Of a stretch of DNA of 64,000 nucleotides, positions 1 to 9,377 are shown piece after piece (the stretch's first letter is position 1; each line of letters starts with the position of its first letter). Below the pieces are notes generated by a model, which saw only the letters and a list, made by a program, of their open reading frames with translations, did no database searches and was not told the DNA's origin. The translations under genes were made by a program, and so were the position numbers. The DNA comes from Paenibacillus barengoltzii NBRC 101215. Its GTDB lineage: Bacteria; Bacillota; Bacilli; Paenibacillales; Paenibacillaceae. The stretch is taken from positions 61,984 to 125,983 of the forward strand of contig NZ_BILV01000010.1 in assembly GCF_004000745.1 (NCBI RefSeq), in the 5' to 3' direction.

Positions 1-1449
1 CTTACCGGCGTGGAAAGCAAATACGATAATTTACTCAGCGGCATGAACGGGAGCGTATCTTATCTATCTGATGCCGGCGGGCGCTTGATGCCAGGTTCGT
101 CGGAGAAGTACGTAGAGCCGAAGGACGGTCTAAATCTGACGCTAACGATCGACAAGACGATCCAAAGCATCATCGAACGGGAGTTGGATCAAGCGATGGA
201 TCGGCTGCAGGCTGATTCGGCACTGACGATCGCGATGAACCCGAAGACAGGAGAAATCCTTGGCATGGCAGCCCGGCCGGGGTACGAGCCTGGAGCTTAC
301 CAAGAATATGATACCGAAGTATATAACCGGAACTTGCCGATTTGGATGACGTACGAGCCAGGTTCCACCTTCAAGATCATTACGCTGGCAGCGGCATTAG
401 AAGAGAAAAAGGTGGATTTGCTGAATGAGCGTTTTTTTGACCCAGGTTATGTTAAGGTAGGAGGGGCTACGCTGCGCTGCTGGAAGAAGGGCGGCCATGG
501 CAGCCAAACGTTCCTTCAGGTTGTTGAAAACTCCTGCAACCCGGGGTTTGTAGCGTTAGGCCAACGGCTGGGTAAAGAGACGTTGTTCGATTACATCAAA
601 AATTTCGGCTTCGGCAGCAAAACCGGCATCGATCTGAATGGAGAAGAGAACGGGATTTTGTTTAAGCTCTCGCAAGTAGGGCCGGTGGAATTGGCAACCA
701 CCTCGTTTGGTCAAGGCGTATCGGTGACTCCGATCCAGCAGATTACGGCGGTTTCTGCGGCGATTAACGGCGGGAAGCTGTATAAGCCTTTTGTCGCCAA
801 AGCGTGGACGAATCCGGAGACAGGCGAGGTTGTTTCCGAGAACAAGCCGCAGATGGTGCGGCAGGTCATTTCGGAGGAGACCTCGAAGCAAATTCGTATG
901 GCGCTGGAAAGCGTCGTCGCCAACGGAACTGGCGGGAACGCGTTTATCGACGGGTATCGGGTTGGCGGGAAAACCGGGACAGCGCAAAAGGTCGTGAACG
1001 GACGGTACTCGCAAAATGAACATATCGTTTCCTTTATCGGCTTCGCCCCGGCGGACGACCCGCAGATCGTGGTTTACACGGCGGTGGATAACCCGCAAGG
1101 CATTCAATTCGGCGGCGTGGTAGCTGCTCCGATCGTTCGCAACATCATGGAGGATGCGCTGGAGTATATGAAGGTTCCTCCTCGTGAGCAACAGGTCAAC
1201 AAGAAATATAAATACGGCGAGACGCCAATCGTCACGGTACCTGATTTGATCGGCCACACGACGCAGGAAATCTACGAGGACTTGAATATGAATTTCAATC
1301 TGGCCAGATCCGGCGCCGGCAATGTGGTGATCAACCAAGCCCCGAAAGCGGGGGCACGCGTAGAGAAGGGATCGACGATCCGCATCTACATGGGGACAGA
1401 AGCGGAAGCAGAGCAACAGCATGATCATAACTCGATCACAAGTGAATAA
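1..1449 (+). CDS. spoVD: Sporulation-type penicillin-binding protein SpoVD (5' truncated by window edge)
   Basis: Class B transpeptidase that cross-links peptidoglycan, here most likely the SpoVD enzyme of spore cortex synthesis. The open frame enters at base 1 (first codons CTT ACC GGC), so the N-terminal anchor and dimerisation domain lie outside. Visible transpeptidase motifs in order: STFK with the catalytic Ser, SCN (in VENSCNPGF), and KTGT (in GGKTGTAQ). A single C-terminal PASTA domain follows (starting near VTVPDLIGH), and the protein ends in a polar tail. One PASTA domain and the position directly before murE favour SpoVD over the vegetative PbpB/FtsI, which usually carries two. The reading frame ends 130 bp before murE. 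Confidence 0.88.
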   Translation, partial: LTGVESKYDNLLSGMNGSVSYLSDAGGRLMPGSSEKYVEPKDGLNLTLTIDKTIQSIIERELDQAMDRLQADSALTIAMNPKTGEILGMAARPGYEPGAYQEYDTEVYNRNLPIWMTYEPGSTFKIITLAAALEEKKVDLLNERFFDPGYVKVGGATLRCWKKGGHGSQTFLQVVENSCNPGFVALGQRLGKETLFDYIKNFGFGSKTGIDLNGEENGILFKLSQVGPVELATTSFGQGVSVTPIQQITAVSAAINGGKLYKPFVAKAWTNPETGEVVSENKPQMVRQVISEETSKQIRMALESVVANGTGGNAFIDGYRVGGKTGTAQKVVNGRYSQNEHIVSFIGFAPADDPQIVVYTAVDNPQGIQFGGVVAAPIVRNIMEDALEYMKVPPREQQVNKKYKYGETPIVTVPDLIGHTTQEIYEDLNMNFNLARSGAGNVVINQAPKAGARVEKGSTIRIYMGTEAEAEQQHDHNSITSE

Positions 1450-1502
1450 TAATCCTGAACTTAGTTAAATTTGGTGATAATATAGTATGAGTGTGTATCG
1501 GT

Positions 1503-1540
1503 AATTCAAAAATTGCGTATGGAAACCCGATTTTTGAATT
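1503..1540. repeat. Perfect 11-bp inverted repeat between spoVD and murE
   Basis: Arms AATTCAAAAAT (1503-1513) and ATTTTTGAATT (1530-1540) flank 16 bases. There is no T-run after the right arm, so it does not look like an intrinsic terminator. It could be a weak AT-rich hairpin in the spoVD-murE transcript or a binding site; function unknown. Confidence 0.4.
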
Positions 1541-1579
1541 TCGTATAGGGCACGCAGTTGAAAGACGGAGGGGTAACCT

Positions 1580-3070
1580 ATGCTGCTTAAGAAACTAGCA
1601 ACGTATTTTATGACATCGCAGATACGAGGAGATGAAGAAACGTCCTGTACGGGGATCGCGATCGATTCGCGCAAGGTACAACCGGGGGATCTATTTATTT
1701 GCCTTCCCGGCCATACGGTGGATGGTCACGATTATGCCCGGCAGGCTGCAGAACAAGGGGCTGCAGCACTGGTGGTAGAACGGTGGCTGGACGAGGTTGC
1801 CCTGCCGCAGCTGAAAGTCAAGGACTGTCGACAGGCGATGGCTGTACTCGGAGGCGTATTCTACGGGGCGCCTAGTTCGCGGCTGAAAGTCATCGGCGTG
1901 ACTGGTACGAATGGCAAGACGACCACTACTTATCTGATCGAGCGGATTATGCAGGATCAAGGCAAGGAAACGGGATTGATTGGCACCATCCAACGCCGGT
2001 TCGCCGGGCAGACGTATCCGATGTCCGGGACAACACCGGAGTCGCTGGAGCTGCAGAAATATTTACATGACATGGCTGAAGGCGGCGGTGAGTATTGTGT
2101 TATGGAAGTGTCCTCCCATGCGCTGGCGCAAGGACGTGTGAAAGGAACCCGCTTCCGGACGGCCGTATTTACGAACTTAACCCAGGATCATCTGGATTAT
2201 CATAAGACCATGGACGAATACCGCTGGGCCAAAGGATTATTTTTCTCCCGATTGGGGAATACGTATGCGGAAAATCCAGAGGAACGCAGCTATGCCGTGC
2301 TGAATGTTGATGACCCGGCGAGCGCTTATTTTGCCAAACAGACGGCGGCTGAAGTGATTACGTACGGCGTGGAGCAGGATGCCGACGTTAGAGCCTCCAA
2401 CATCTCGATTACCGCACGGGGGACATCCTTTCACGTGGATACGTTCCGCGGCAGCGCAGATATCTCCTTGCGGATGGTAGGGAAGTTTAATGTATACAAC
2501 GCGCTGGCCGCCATCTCCGCGGCACTATTGGAAGGTATCCCGCTTACGCAGATCAAGGCCAGCCTGGAATCGGTGAAAGGCGTTGAGGGTCGAGTGGAAG
2601 CGGTGGACGAAGGTCAGGATTTCGCCGTCATTGTGGATTACGCCCATACCCCGGACGGGTTGGAAAATGTGCTGCGGACGGTAAATGAATTTGCGAAAGG
2701 CCGCGTGATTTGCGTCTTCGGCTGCGGCGGGGATCGGGATCGGAAGAAACGCCCGATTATGGGTCAAATCGCCGCGAAGTATGCGGATTACGTGCTGGTG
2801 ACCTCGGATAATCCGCGTACGGAAGACCCGCAAGCGATCTTACGGGACATCGAACAGGGACTCATCGAGGACGGCGTGGATCAGGCGCGTTATGAGATGA
2901 TCGTCGACCGCCGCGAGGCGATTGGCAAGGCTATTGAAATGGCAAGCCATGAGGATGTAGTATTGATTGCGGGCAAAGGCCATGAGACCTATCAACTGAT
3001 AGGTACGAAGGTGCTGGATTTTGACGATCGAATCGTTGCAAAAGAAGCGATAAGGGGTCTGGCAAAGTGA
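1580..3070 (+). CDS. murE: UDP-MurNAc-tripeptide synthetase MurE, meso-DAP type
   Basis: Cytoplasmic ligase that adds the third stem-peptide residue to UDP-MurNAc-L-Ala-D-Glu using ATP. The Mur-ligase P-loop is GVTGTNGKTTTT near residue 110. The DNPR motif (in DNPRTEDP, about residue 415) is the one that in MurE enzymes selects meso-diaminopimelate over lysine, so this wall is predicted to be DAP-type. Length 496 aa is normal. ATG start with GGAGGGG ribosome binding site 7 bp upstream. The stop overlaps the murF start by 4 bp (GTGA), implying translational coupling. Confidence 0.96.
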   Translation: MLLKKLATYFMTSQIRGDEETSCTGIAIDSRKVQPGDLFICLPGHTVDGHDYARQAAEQGAAALVVERWLDEVALPQLKVKDCRQAMAVLGGVFYGAPSSRLKVIGVTGTNGKTTTTYLIERIMQDQGKETGLIGTIQRRFAGQTYPMSGTTPESLELQKYLHDMAEGGGEYCVMEVSSHALAQGRVKGTRFRTAVFTNLTQDHLDYHKTMDEYRWAKGLFFSRLGNTYAENPEERSYAVLNVDDPASAYFAKQTAAEVITYGVEQDADVRASNISITARGTSFHVDTFRGSADISLRMVGKFNVYNALAAISAALLEGIPLTQIKASLESVKGVEGRVEAVDEGQDFAVIVDYAHTPDGLENVLRTVNEFAKGRVICVFGCGGDRDRKKRPIMGQIAAKYADYVLVTSDNPRTEDPQAILRDIEQGLIEDGVDQARYEMIVDRREAIGKAIEMASHEDVVLIAGKGHETYQLIGTKVLDFDDRIVAKEAIRGLAK

Positions 3071-4467
3071 TTAAAAGAAACTTAGCGGAAATTGCCGCGA
3101 TGTGCGGCGGACAGATTCGGGATGCGGGCGATGCTGGCATCGTAGTGCAGGGGGTTGTGACGGATTCCCGGCAAATAACGAAAGGCTGCCTGTTTGTGCC
3201 GCTGGCGGGGGAACGGTTCGATGGCCATGATTTCGCGTCAGACTGCCTTGAGGCTGGAGCTGGCGCTTGCCTATGGGCGCGCTCAAAGGGAACGCCGCCA
3301 GGCCCGGCCGTACTCGTGGACGATACGCTAATCGCGCTGCAGGCGCTGGCCAAATCCTACTTGACTGCAACCGGAGCAACAGTAGTCGGGATCACCGGAA
3401 GCAACGGGAAAACGACGACCAAAGATCTGGTTTACGCTCTTTTGTCGACGACATATCAAGTGCATAAAACCAAAGGGAACTTCAACAACCATATCGGACT
3501 TCCTTTAACGATCTTGGCCATGCCGGAAGATACGGAAATCGCCGTGCTGGAGATGGGCATGAGTGGGCGCGGGGAGATCGAACTGCTCTCGAAGATTGGT
3601 GAACCGGAAACGGCGGTCGTCACCAACATCGGCGAATCTCACTTGCTGCAGCTGGGTTCGCGGGAGGAGATCACAAGAGCCAAACTGGAAATTCTGGCGG
3701 GGATGAAGCCAGGAGGACTGTTCATCTACAATGGGGACGAACCTCTTATCCCTCAAGTGCTGGCCGAGCCGTCTACGGTGAAGCCGGAAGGTCTGCGAAC
3801 AGCAACATTTGGGCTGCGTCCGGAGAATGACTTGTATCCCACAGGAATCCTGTTTACGGACCATCATACGTTGTTTACGCCGCATGGCAGCGAAGGCGAA
3901 CCGCTGGAACTGCCGCTTCTGGGTGAACATAATGTATCCAATGCGCTTGCGGCGATCACGGTTGCCCGTCAATACGGGGTGAGCGACGCAGCGATCCGTG
4001 AGGGCTTCAGCAATGTGGAGCTGACCGGAATGCGGATTGAAGTCATTACTGGACAGAGCGGCATTACGATCCTGAACGACGCGTATAACGCCAGCCCGAC
4101 TTCGATGAAGGCGGCCCTTGGCGTTTTGGAGCATATGAAAGGGCATCGGAAGAAGATCGCCGTGCTGGGGGATATGCTCGAACTGGGCGATTCCGAAGCA
4201 GATTATCATCGCGAAATCGGGGAGATGTTGACGCCAGGTAAGGTGGATCTGCTGTTCACCTGCGGTCCGCTGTCGCGCCACATTGCCGAGGGGGCGAAGA
4301 AACAGTTGGACCCCAATTGTATTCATGCATATACTGATAAGTCTGAACTGATCCGCAAGCTGGTTTCGTTGCTGCATCCTCAGGACATTGTCTTGGTTAA
4401 GGCTTCCCGGGGCATGAAACTCGAAGAAGTCGTTGAAGCGATCAAAACTAGCGAGCTAACACACTAA
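3067..4467 (+). CDS. murF: UDP-MurNAc-tripeptide:D-Ala-D-Ala ligase MurF
   Basis: Adds the D-Ala-D-Ala dipeptide to the UDP-MurNAc-tripeptide, completing the cytoplasmic muropeptide. P-loop GITGSNGKTTTKD near residue 105; later Mur ligase motifs include NDAYNASPTSMKAA. Starts at GTG 3067, overlapping the murE stop by 4 bp. 466 aa, normal length. Followed 23 bp later by mraY. Confidence 0.95.
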   Translation: MIKRNLAEIAAMCGGQIRDAGDAGIVVQGVVTDSRQITKGCLFVPLAGERFDGHDFASDCLEAGAGACLWARSKGTPPGPAVLVDDTLIALQALAKSYLTATGATVVGITGSNGKTTTKDLVYALLSTTYQVHKTKGNFNNHIGLPLTILAMPEDTEIAVLEMGMSGRGEIELLSKIGEPETAVVTNIGESHLLQLGSREEITRAKLEILAGMKPGGLFIYNGDEPLIPQVLAEPSTVKPEGLRTATFGLRPENDLYPTGILFTDHHTLFTPHGSEGEPLELPLLGEHNVSNALAAITVARQYGVSDAAIREGFSNVELTGMRIEVITGQSGITILNDAYNASPTSMKAALGVLEHMKGHRKKIAVLGDMLELGDSEADYHREIGEMLTPGKVDLLFTCGPLSRHIAEGAKKQLDPNCIHAYTDKSELIRKLVSLLHPQDIVLVKASRGMKLEEVVEAIKTSELTH

Positions 4468-4490
4468 TACCGGCGAAAGGGGGGGATCCC

Positions 4491-5456
4491 ATGGATTTTG
4501 GACTTATCTTGTTAACGATCGGCGTATCTTTTATTCTGGCGGTCATCTCGGCTCCGCTGATCATACCGCTGCTGAGAAGACTCAAATTCGGCCAGCAAAT
4601 TCGCGGCGAAGGGCCGCAAAGCCATTTGAAAAAGGCGGGCACGCCAACGATGGGCGGCATTATTATCCTACTAGCGTTTACGTTGGCTTACTTAAAATTT
4701 TCCGTTGTGAATACCGACTTCTACGTGCTACTCGTTGCCACGCTGGGGTTTGGACTGGTCGGATTTCTCGACGACTATATCAAAATCGTATTTAAACGGT
4801 CTTTGGGTCTCACACCCAGACAGAAATTAATTGGACAGCTGCTGTTCGCCGGAATCATGTGTGCCTTGCTCATTTCGGAGGGTCATAGCACAGCGATTGC
4901 TATCCCGGGGACGGACATTTCGTTTGACTGGGGCCCGTGGTTCTACTATCCGTTTATCGTGATCATGATGATGGCGGTGACGAACGCCGTGAATTTTACC
5001 GATGGCGTAGACGGCTTGCTGTCGGGCGTCAGCGCAATTGCGCTGGGGGCATTCGCGGTGATCGCCATGCAGGTGACTTCGCTTCCATCTGCGGTATGTG
5101 CCGCAGCCATGATCGGTGCCGTGCTGGGCTTTCTCGTCTTTAACGCGCATCCGGCCAAGGTGTTCATGGGCGATACCGGTTCGCTGGGCATCGGCGGGGC
5201 GATTGGCGCGATTGCGATCGTCACCAAAACCGAGCTGTTGTTCCTGGTCATCGGCGGAATATTTGTCATCGAAATGTTGTCTGTCGTCATCCAGGTCGTT
5301 TCGTTTAAGACACGCGGCAAGCGGGTATTTAAGATGAGCCCGATTCACCATCATTTCGAGTTGTCCGGTTGGTCGGAATGGCGCGTTGACGTCACCTTCT
5401 GGGCGGTTGGACTGGTGCTGGCGGTCATAGGACTTTACTTGAACAAGGGGTTGTAA
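4491..5456 (+). CDS. mraY: Phospho-MurNAc-pentapeptide translocase MraY
   Basis: Integral membrane transferase that moves phospho-MurNAc-pentapeptide from UDP onto undecaprenyl phosphate, giving lipid I. About ten hydrophobic helices. Family motifs are visible: FLDDYIK, NAVNFTDGVDGL with the conserved Asp cluster, and the C-terminal histidine loop MSPIHHHFE. Start ATG 4491 behind AAAGGGGGGG. 321 aa is typical for Gram-positives. Its stop codon shares one base with the murD start. Confidence 0.96.
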   Translation: MDFGLILLTIGVSFILAVISAPLIIPLLRRLKFGQQIRGEGPQSHLKKAGTPTMGGIIILLAFTLAYLKFSVVNTDFYVLLVATLGFGLVGFLDDYIKIVFKRSLGLTPRQKLIGQLLFAGIMCALLISEGHSTAIAIPGTDISFDWGPWFYYPFIVIMMMAVTNAVNFTDGVDGLLSGVSAIALGAFAVIAMQVTSLPSAVCAAAMIGAVLGFLVFNAHPAKVFMGDTGSLGIGGAIGAIAIVTKTELLFLVIGGIFVIEMLSVVIQVVSFKTRGKRVFKMSPIHHHFELSGWSEWRVDVTFWAVGLVLAVIGLYLNKGL

Positions 5457-6886
5457 TGAAGATGAATCATCCAGAAGAATACCGGGGACGTCAGGTTGTC
5501 GTTCTCGGTTTGGCGAGAAGCGGCGCTCAGGTCGCCAAAACCCTGCATCATTATGGCGCCGTCATCACGGTCAATGATCGAAAAGAACGAGAACAGTGTC
5601 CCGAAGCATCCGAATTGGAGGCTTTGGGAATTTCTGTTGTATGCGGAGGTCACCCGGACGATCTCATTCATGAGGGCGTTTCGTTGGTCGTTAAAAACCC
5701 GGGGATCCCCTATACCGCGCCTCCTGTGGCCAAGGCGATGGAGCTTGGCATCGAGGTTGTGACGGAGGTGGAGATCGCTTATTTGATCAGCCCGGCTCCC
5801 ATTCTCGGGATTACTGGCTCCAATGGCAAAACGACCACAACGACGTGGGTTGGCAACATGCTGGAGGCTGCCGGCATGAGACCGATTGTCGCCGGTAATA
5901 TTGGCATCCCGCTGTGCGAGGCTGCTGAGGAGGCGGATGTACGCAACTGGTTGGTCGCCGAGCTCAGCAGCTTTCAGTTGAAGGGGACCCGGGCGTTCCG
6001 CCCGGAGGTGGCCTGCCTGCTGAACGTGACGGAGACGCACCTGGATTATCACGGGACGATGGATGATTACATCTCGTCGAAAGCCAAGCTGTTTGCGAAT
6101 CAACGAGAAACGGACCGCGCCGTACTCAATTGGGACGACCCCGTGTGCCGGGAGCTTGTGCCCTACATAAAAGCGAAGCTGATCCCTTTCTCGATGACTG
6201 AAGAATTGCAGTCGGAGGGGGTTTATGTCGCACCGGCGTACATTCCGGATGTCGAAGACGGATTAACCCGTCACATCATGTACCGGGGGGCTGATGGCGT
6301 GGCGCGGGCAATTGTCGACATCGCTGACATCGCTTTGCCGGGCCGCTTTAACGTCGAGAATGCGCTGGCGGCGGTTGCGGCGGCGATTGCTGCGGGAGCT
6401 GCACCAGATGCGCTGGCGGAGCCGCTACGAACGTTCCGCGGCGTGGAGCATCGCTTGGAGTATGTCGACGAGAAGCAAGGCGTCGTTTACTATAACAACT
6501 CCAAAGCGACCAACTCCAAGGCAACGGTTCTGGCCCTTGAAGCACTGCAGGCACCTATCGTGTTGATCGCCGGCGGATTGGACCGCGGCTCGGATTATAT
6601 GGAGCTGCTGCCGGTTTTCAAAGAGAAGGTAAAGGCCGTCGTGGCGATGGGGCAAACGAAAGAAAAAATTGCTAGAGTTGCTGAGCTGGCGGGTCTATCG
6701 CACATCGTGCTGGTCGATACTGTGGACAGCGCCGCAGATACGCTGCGCGCTGCGCTGAAGGAGGCTTCAAGCCTGGCGGATCCGGGAGATATCGTTCTGC
6801 TCTCGCCGGCCTGTGCAAGCTGGGATATGTTCCCTTCCTATGAAGAGCGTGGACGCATTTTTAAAGAGGCGGTGCATACCCTTTAA
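5456..6886 (+). CDS. murD: UDP-MurNAc-L-Ala:D-Glu ligase MurD
   Basis: Cytoplasmic ligase adding D-glutamate, the second residue of the stem peptide. An N-terminal Rossmann-like UDP-binding region (VVVLGLARSGAQVAK) is followed by P-loop GITGSNGKTTTTTW near residue 115 and the Mur ligase C-terminal domain (GVVYYNNSKATNSKAT). The ATG at 5456 overlaps the mraY stop by one base; a second in-frame ATG at 5462 is possible. The stop codon is part of a hairpin (6886-6911). Confidence 0.95.
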   Translation: MKMNHPEEYRGRQVVVLGLARSGAQVAKTLHHYGAVITVNDRKEREQCPEASELEALGISVVCGGHPDDLIHEGVSLVVKNPGIPYTAPPVAKAMELGIEVVTEVEIAYLISPAPILGITGSNGKTTTTTWVGNMLEAAGMRPIVAGNIGIPLCEAAEEADVRNWLVAELSSFQLKGTRAFRPEVACLLNVTETHLDYHGTMDDYISSKAKLFANQRETDRAVLNWDDPVCRELVPYIKAKLIPFSMTEELQSEGVYVAPAYIPDVEDGLTRHIMYRGADGVARAIVDIADIALPGRFNVENALAAVAAAIAAGAAPDALAEPLRTFRGVEHRLEYVDEKQGVVYYNNSKATNSKATVLALEALQAPIVLIAGGLDRGSDYMELLPVFKEKVKAVVAMGQTKEKIARVAELAGLSHIVLVDTVDSAADTLRAALKEASSLADPGDIVLLSPACASWDMFPSYEERGRIFKEAVHTL

Positions 6887-6911
6887 GTAGGGGGGTGGAA
6901 AAGCCCCTACT
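6886..6911 (+). other. Hairpin at the end of murD
   Basis: Arms AGTAGGGG (6886-6893) and CCCCTACT (6904-6911) with a 10-base loop, followed only by TTCGG. The short T-tract argues against efficient termination. It could stabilise or partly attenuate the transcript between murD and spoVE. Confidence 0.35.
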
Positions 6912-6935
6912 TTCGGTTAAGAGGTGGCATCCACG

Positions 6936-8033
6936 ATGGGCAAGAGCCGTACGGCGCCGGATTTTTGGCTGGCGGCCAGCATTCTCGGATTGCTGGCGAT
7001 CGGAATCGTAATGGTATACAGCGCGGGTTCCGTACTCGCTTTCCATGATTACGGCGATTCTTTCTATTTCGTTAAGAGGCAGCTGCTCTTTGCTGTACTT
7101 GGGTTAATTGCGATGTTCTTGATGATGAATGTAGATTACCGTCTGCTGCGAAAATACGCGAAAGTCGGGCTGGTTCTCTGCTTTATCCTGCTCGTCATCG
7201 TACTGATTCCCGGGATCGGGGTCGTGCGCGGCGGGGCGCGCAGCTGGCTGGGCATCAGCTCGTTTGGGATTCAACCCTCCGAGTTTATGAAGCTGGGGAT
7301 GATCTTGTTTCTATCCTATTGGCTAAGTAAAGAAGATTACAAGATCACGAATTTTACGAAAGGCTTGCTGCCGCCGCTTGGGATTATCGGACTTGCCTTT
7401 GGATTAATCATGCTGCAGCCTGATTTGGGGACAGGAACGGTTATGCTGGGCGCTTCCCTGTTGATCGTGTTTACCGCAGGTGCACGCATTCGCCATTTAG
7501 CTGGATTGGCGGCTGTAGGTGCGATAGGCTTCGTTGGTTTGATCCTGGCGGCACCTTATCGGCTGAAACGGATTACCGCCTTCCTGGATCCATGGTCGGA
7601 TCCTTTGGGGGCGGGTTATCAGATCATCCAGTCGCTCTATGCGATTGGGCCCGGTGGATTGGCAGGCTTGGGTCTGGGGATGAGCCGGCAAAAATACAGC
7701 TATGTGCCGGAGCCGCAAACCGATTTCATCTTCTCGATTCTAGCTGAGGAATTAGGTTTTATCGGCGGACTCTTAGTTTTGTTATTGTTTTTGATATTAG
7801 TATGGCGCGGAATGCGCGTGGCCATGACCATCGATGATCTGTTTGGCAGCTTGCTTGCTGTCGGAATCGTAGGTATGGTAGGCGTGCAGGTTGTCATCAA
7901 CATCGGCGTTGTCATCGGTCTGATGCCAGTCACCGGCATTACGCTACCGTTGATCAGTTACGGCGGATCTTCGCTGACGCTGATGCTGACCGCGCTAGGC
8001 ATTCTACTGAATTTATCCCGTTACGCGAGGTGA
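6936..8033 (+). CDS. spoVE: SEDS-family peptidoglycan polymerase / division protein SpoVE (FtsW-like)
   Basis: Polytopic SEDS glycosyltransferase that polymerises lipid II with a partner class B PBP. Ten or so membrane helices; conserved SEDS signatures include the loop GARSWLGISSFGIQPSE, LQPDLGTG, and the C-terminal GITLPLISYGGSS. The best start is ATG 6936, 8 bp after GAGGTGG; an in-frame GTG at 6924 lies inside that ribosome binding site. Position between murD and murG and the neighbouring spoVD favour SpoVE, but the family alone does not separate SpoVE from FtsW. Confidence 0.9.
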   Translation: MGKSRTAPDFWLAASILGLLAIGIVMVYSAGSVLAFHDYGDSFYFVKRQLLFAVLGLIAMFLMMNVDYRLLRKYAKVGLVLCFILLVIVLIPGIGVVRGGARSWLGISSFGIQPSEFMKLGMILFLSYWLSKEDYKITNFTKGLLPPLGIIGLAFGLIMLQPDLGTGTVMLGASLLIVFTAGARIRHLAGLAAVGAIGFVGLILAAPYRLKRITAFLDPWSDPLGAGYQIIQSLYAIGPGGLAGLGLGMSRQKYSYVPEPQTDFIFSILAEELGFIGGLLVLLLFLILVWRGMRVAMTIDDLFGSLLAVGIVGMVGVQVVINIGVVIGLMPVTGITLPLISYGGSSLTLMLTALGILLNLSRYAR

Positions 8034-8037
8034 GAAT

Positions 8038-9147
8038 ATGCGCGTCGTACTTAGCGGCGGTGGAACCGGGGGGCATATTTACCCGGCTCTGGCCGTCGCC
8101 AGCCAATGCGCCAAGGAATTTCCCGGCTCTGAGTTTCTGTACATCGGGGGCAAGCGCGGGCTTGAAAGCTCGATTGTACCGCAGCAAGGAATTCCATTTG
8201 AAGCGATTGAGATTACCGGCTTCCGTCGGAAGCTGTCCTTCGATAATGTGAAAACGGTCATGCGTTTTCTCAAGGGAGTGCAAACTTCCAAGAAACTGCT
8301 CAAAGAATTTAAGCCTGACGTCGTCATCGGAACCGGCGGATATGTCTGCGGTCCGGTGGTCTACGCTGCGGCCAAGCTGGGCATTCCTAGCATTATTCAT
8401 GAACAGAACGCCATTCCGGGCTTAACGAACCGCTTTCTGAGCAAATACGCATCGACGGTTGCCGTCAGCTTCGAGGGATCGGAGAAGGCGTTCCCCGCAG
8501 CTCGCAACGTGATTTACACCGGGAATCCGCGGGCGACAACCGTATACGCAGCCGATAAGCAAAGGGGCTTTGAATCGCTGGGGTTGCCATCTAGCAGCTC
8601 GGTTGTCCTTGTGGTCGGCGGCAGTCAAGGGGCCCGTGCCATCAATCAAGCGATGGTTGAAATGGCTCCGCTACTTAAGCAGTCCGAACACTTGAAATTT
8701 GTATACGTCACCGGAGACCGCTACTATGCCTCGACGGTGGAGGCGATTTCAGCGAAATTGGGCGAACTTCCTGCCAATCTGCAGGTGCTTCCTTATGTGC
8801 ATAACATGCCGGAGGTTCTGGCCTGCACCTCGCTGATCGTGAACCGTGCCGGGGCTTCTTTTTTGGCGGAAATTACAGCACTGGGGATTCCGGCGATTCT
8901 GATTCCATCTCCTAACGTAACGAACAATCATCAAGAGAAAAATGCCCGCGCGCTGGAGAGCGCCGGTGCGGCCGAAGTGATTTTGGAGCCGGAGCTGACG
9001 GGACAGAGCTTGTATGCATCCATTGAGCGCGTGATGAGCGATTTGCGTCGGCACAGCGCGATGTCGACCGCTTCCCGTGCCTGGGGCAAACCGGATTCCG
9101 CCCATCTCATCGTGGAAGAGATGCAAAGGCTCGTTAAGCACCAATAA
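8038..9147 (+). CDS. murG: Lipid II synthase MurG (GlcNAc transferase)
   Basis: Peripheral membrane GT28 enzyme adding GlcNAc to lipid I, giving lipid II. The N-terminal glycine-rich loop GGGTGGHIYPA is diagnostic. Further motifs are GTGGYVCGPV, HEQNAIPGLTN, GGSQGARAIN and the UDP-GlcNAc-binding NRAGASFLAEI. Start ATG 8038 behind GAGGTGAGA, 4 bp after spoVE. 369 aa, normal. Followed by a 230-bp gap before murB. Confidence 0.96.
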   Translation: MRVVLSGGGTGGHIYPALAVASQCAKEFPGSEFLYIGGKRGLESSIVPQQGIPFEAIEITGFRRKLSFDNVKTVMRFLKGVQTSKKLLKEFKPDVVIGTGGYVCGPVVYAAAKLGIPSIIHEQNAIPGLTNRFLSKYASTVAVSFEGSEKAFPAARNVIYTGNPRATTVYAADKQRGFESLGLPSSSSVVLVVGGSQGARAINQAMVEMAPLLKQSEHLKFVYVTGDRYYASTVEAISAKLGELPANLQVLPYVHNMPEVLACTSLIVNRAGASFLAEITALGIPAILIPSPNVTNNHQEKNARALESAGAAEVILEPELTGQSLYASIERVMSDLRRHSAMSTASRAWGKPDSAHLIVEEMQRLVKHQ

Positions 9148-9196
9148 GGCGCTGTTCAGAGGCGATGCAAGGGCTTGTGCCGGGAAGTCTGGGCGA

Positions 9197-9247
9197 TTGT
9201 CACACTCTCCGTTAGGGAGGCATAAGATACTCTATAAATCGTGACAA
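9197..9247. repeat. Inverted repeat in the murG-murB gap
   Basis: The 230 bp between murG and murB (9148-9377) has no supported gene. It contains TTGTCAC (9197-9203) and GTGACAA (9241-9247), a 7-bp inverted pair 37 bp apart, with GC-rich, possibly folded sequence further down. No clear promoter was found. Function unknown. Confidence 0.3.
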
Positions 9248-9377
9248 CCAAGCGGGGCAAGATCTTCAGCCCTGCAGGACCCGGGCTCCGGCAGCCATCG
9301 ACTGCCGATATGTAACAGCGGCACCCGGCGAAGTACCGTCGAAGGGATCCGCCATTCAAGTCAAGGAGGGTTATACG

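Noticed and set aside
9148..9377. Small gene in the murG-murB gap
   Set aside because: Short frames on both strands lack ribosome binding sites and protein-like composition.
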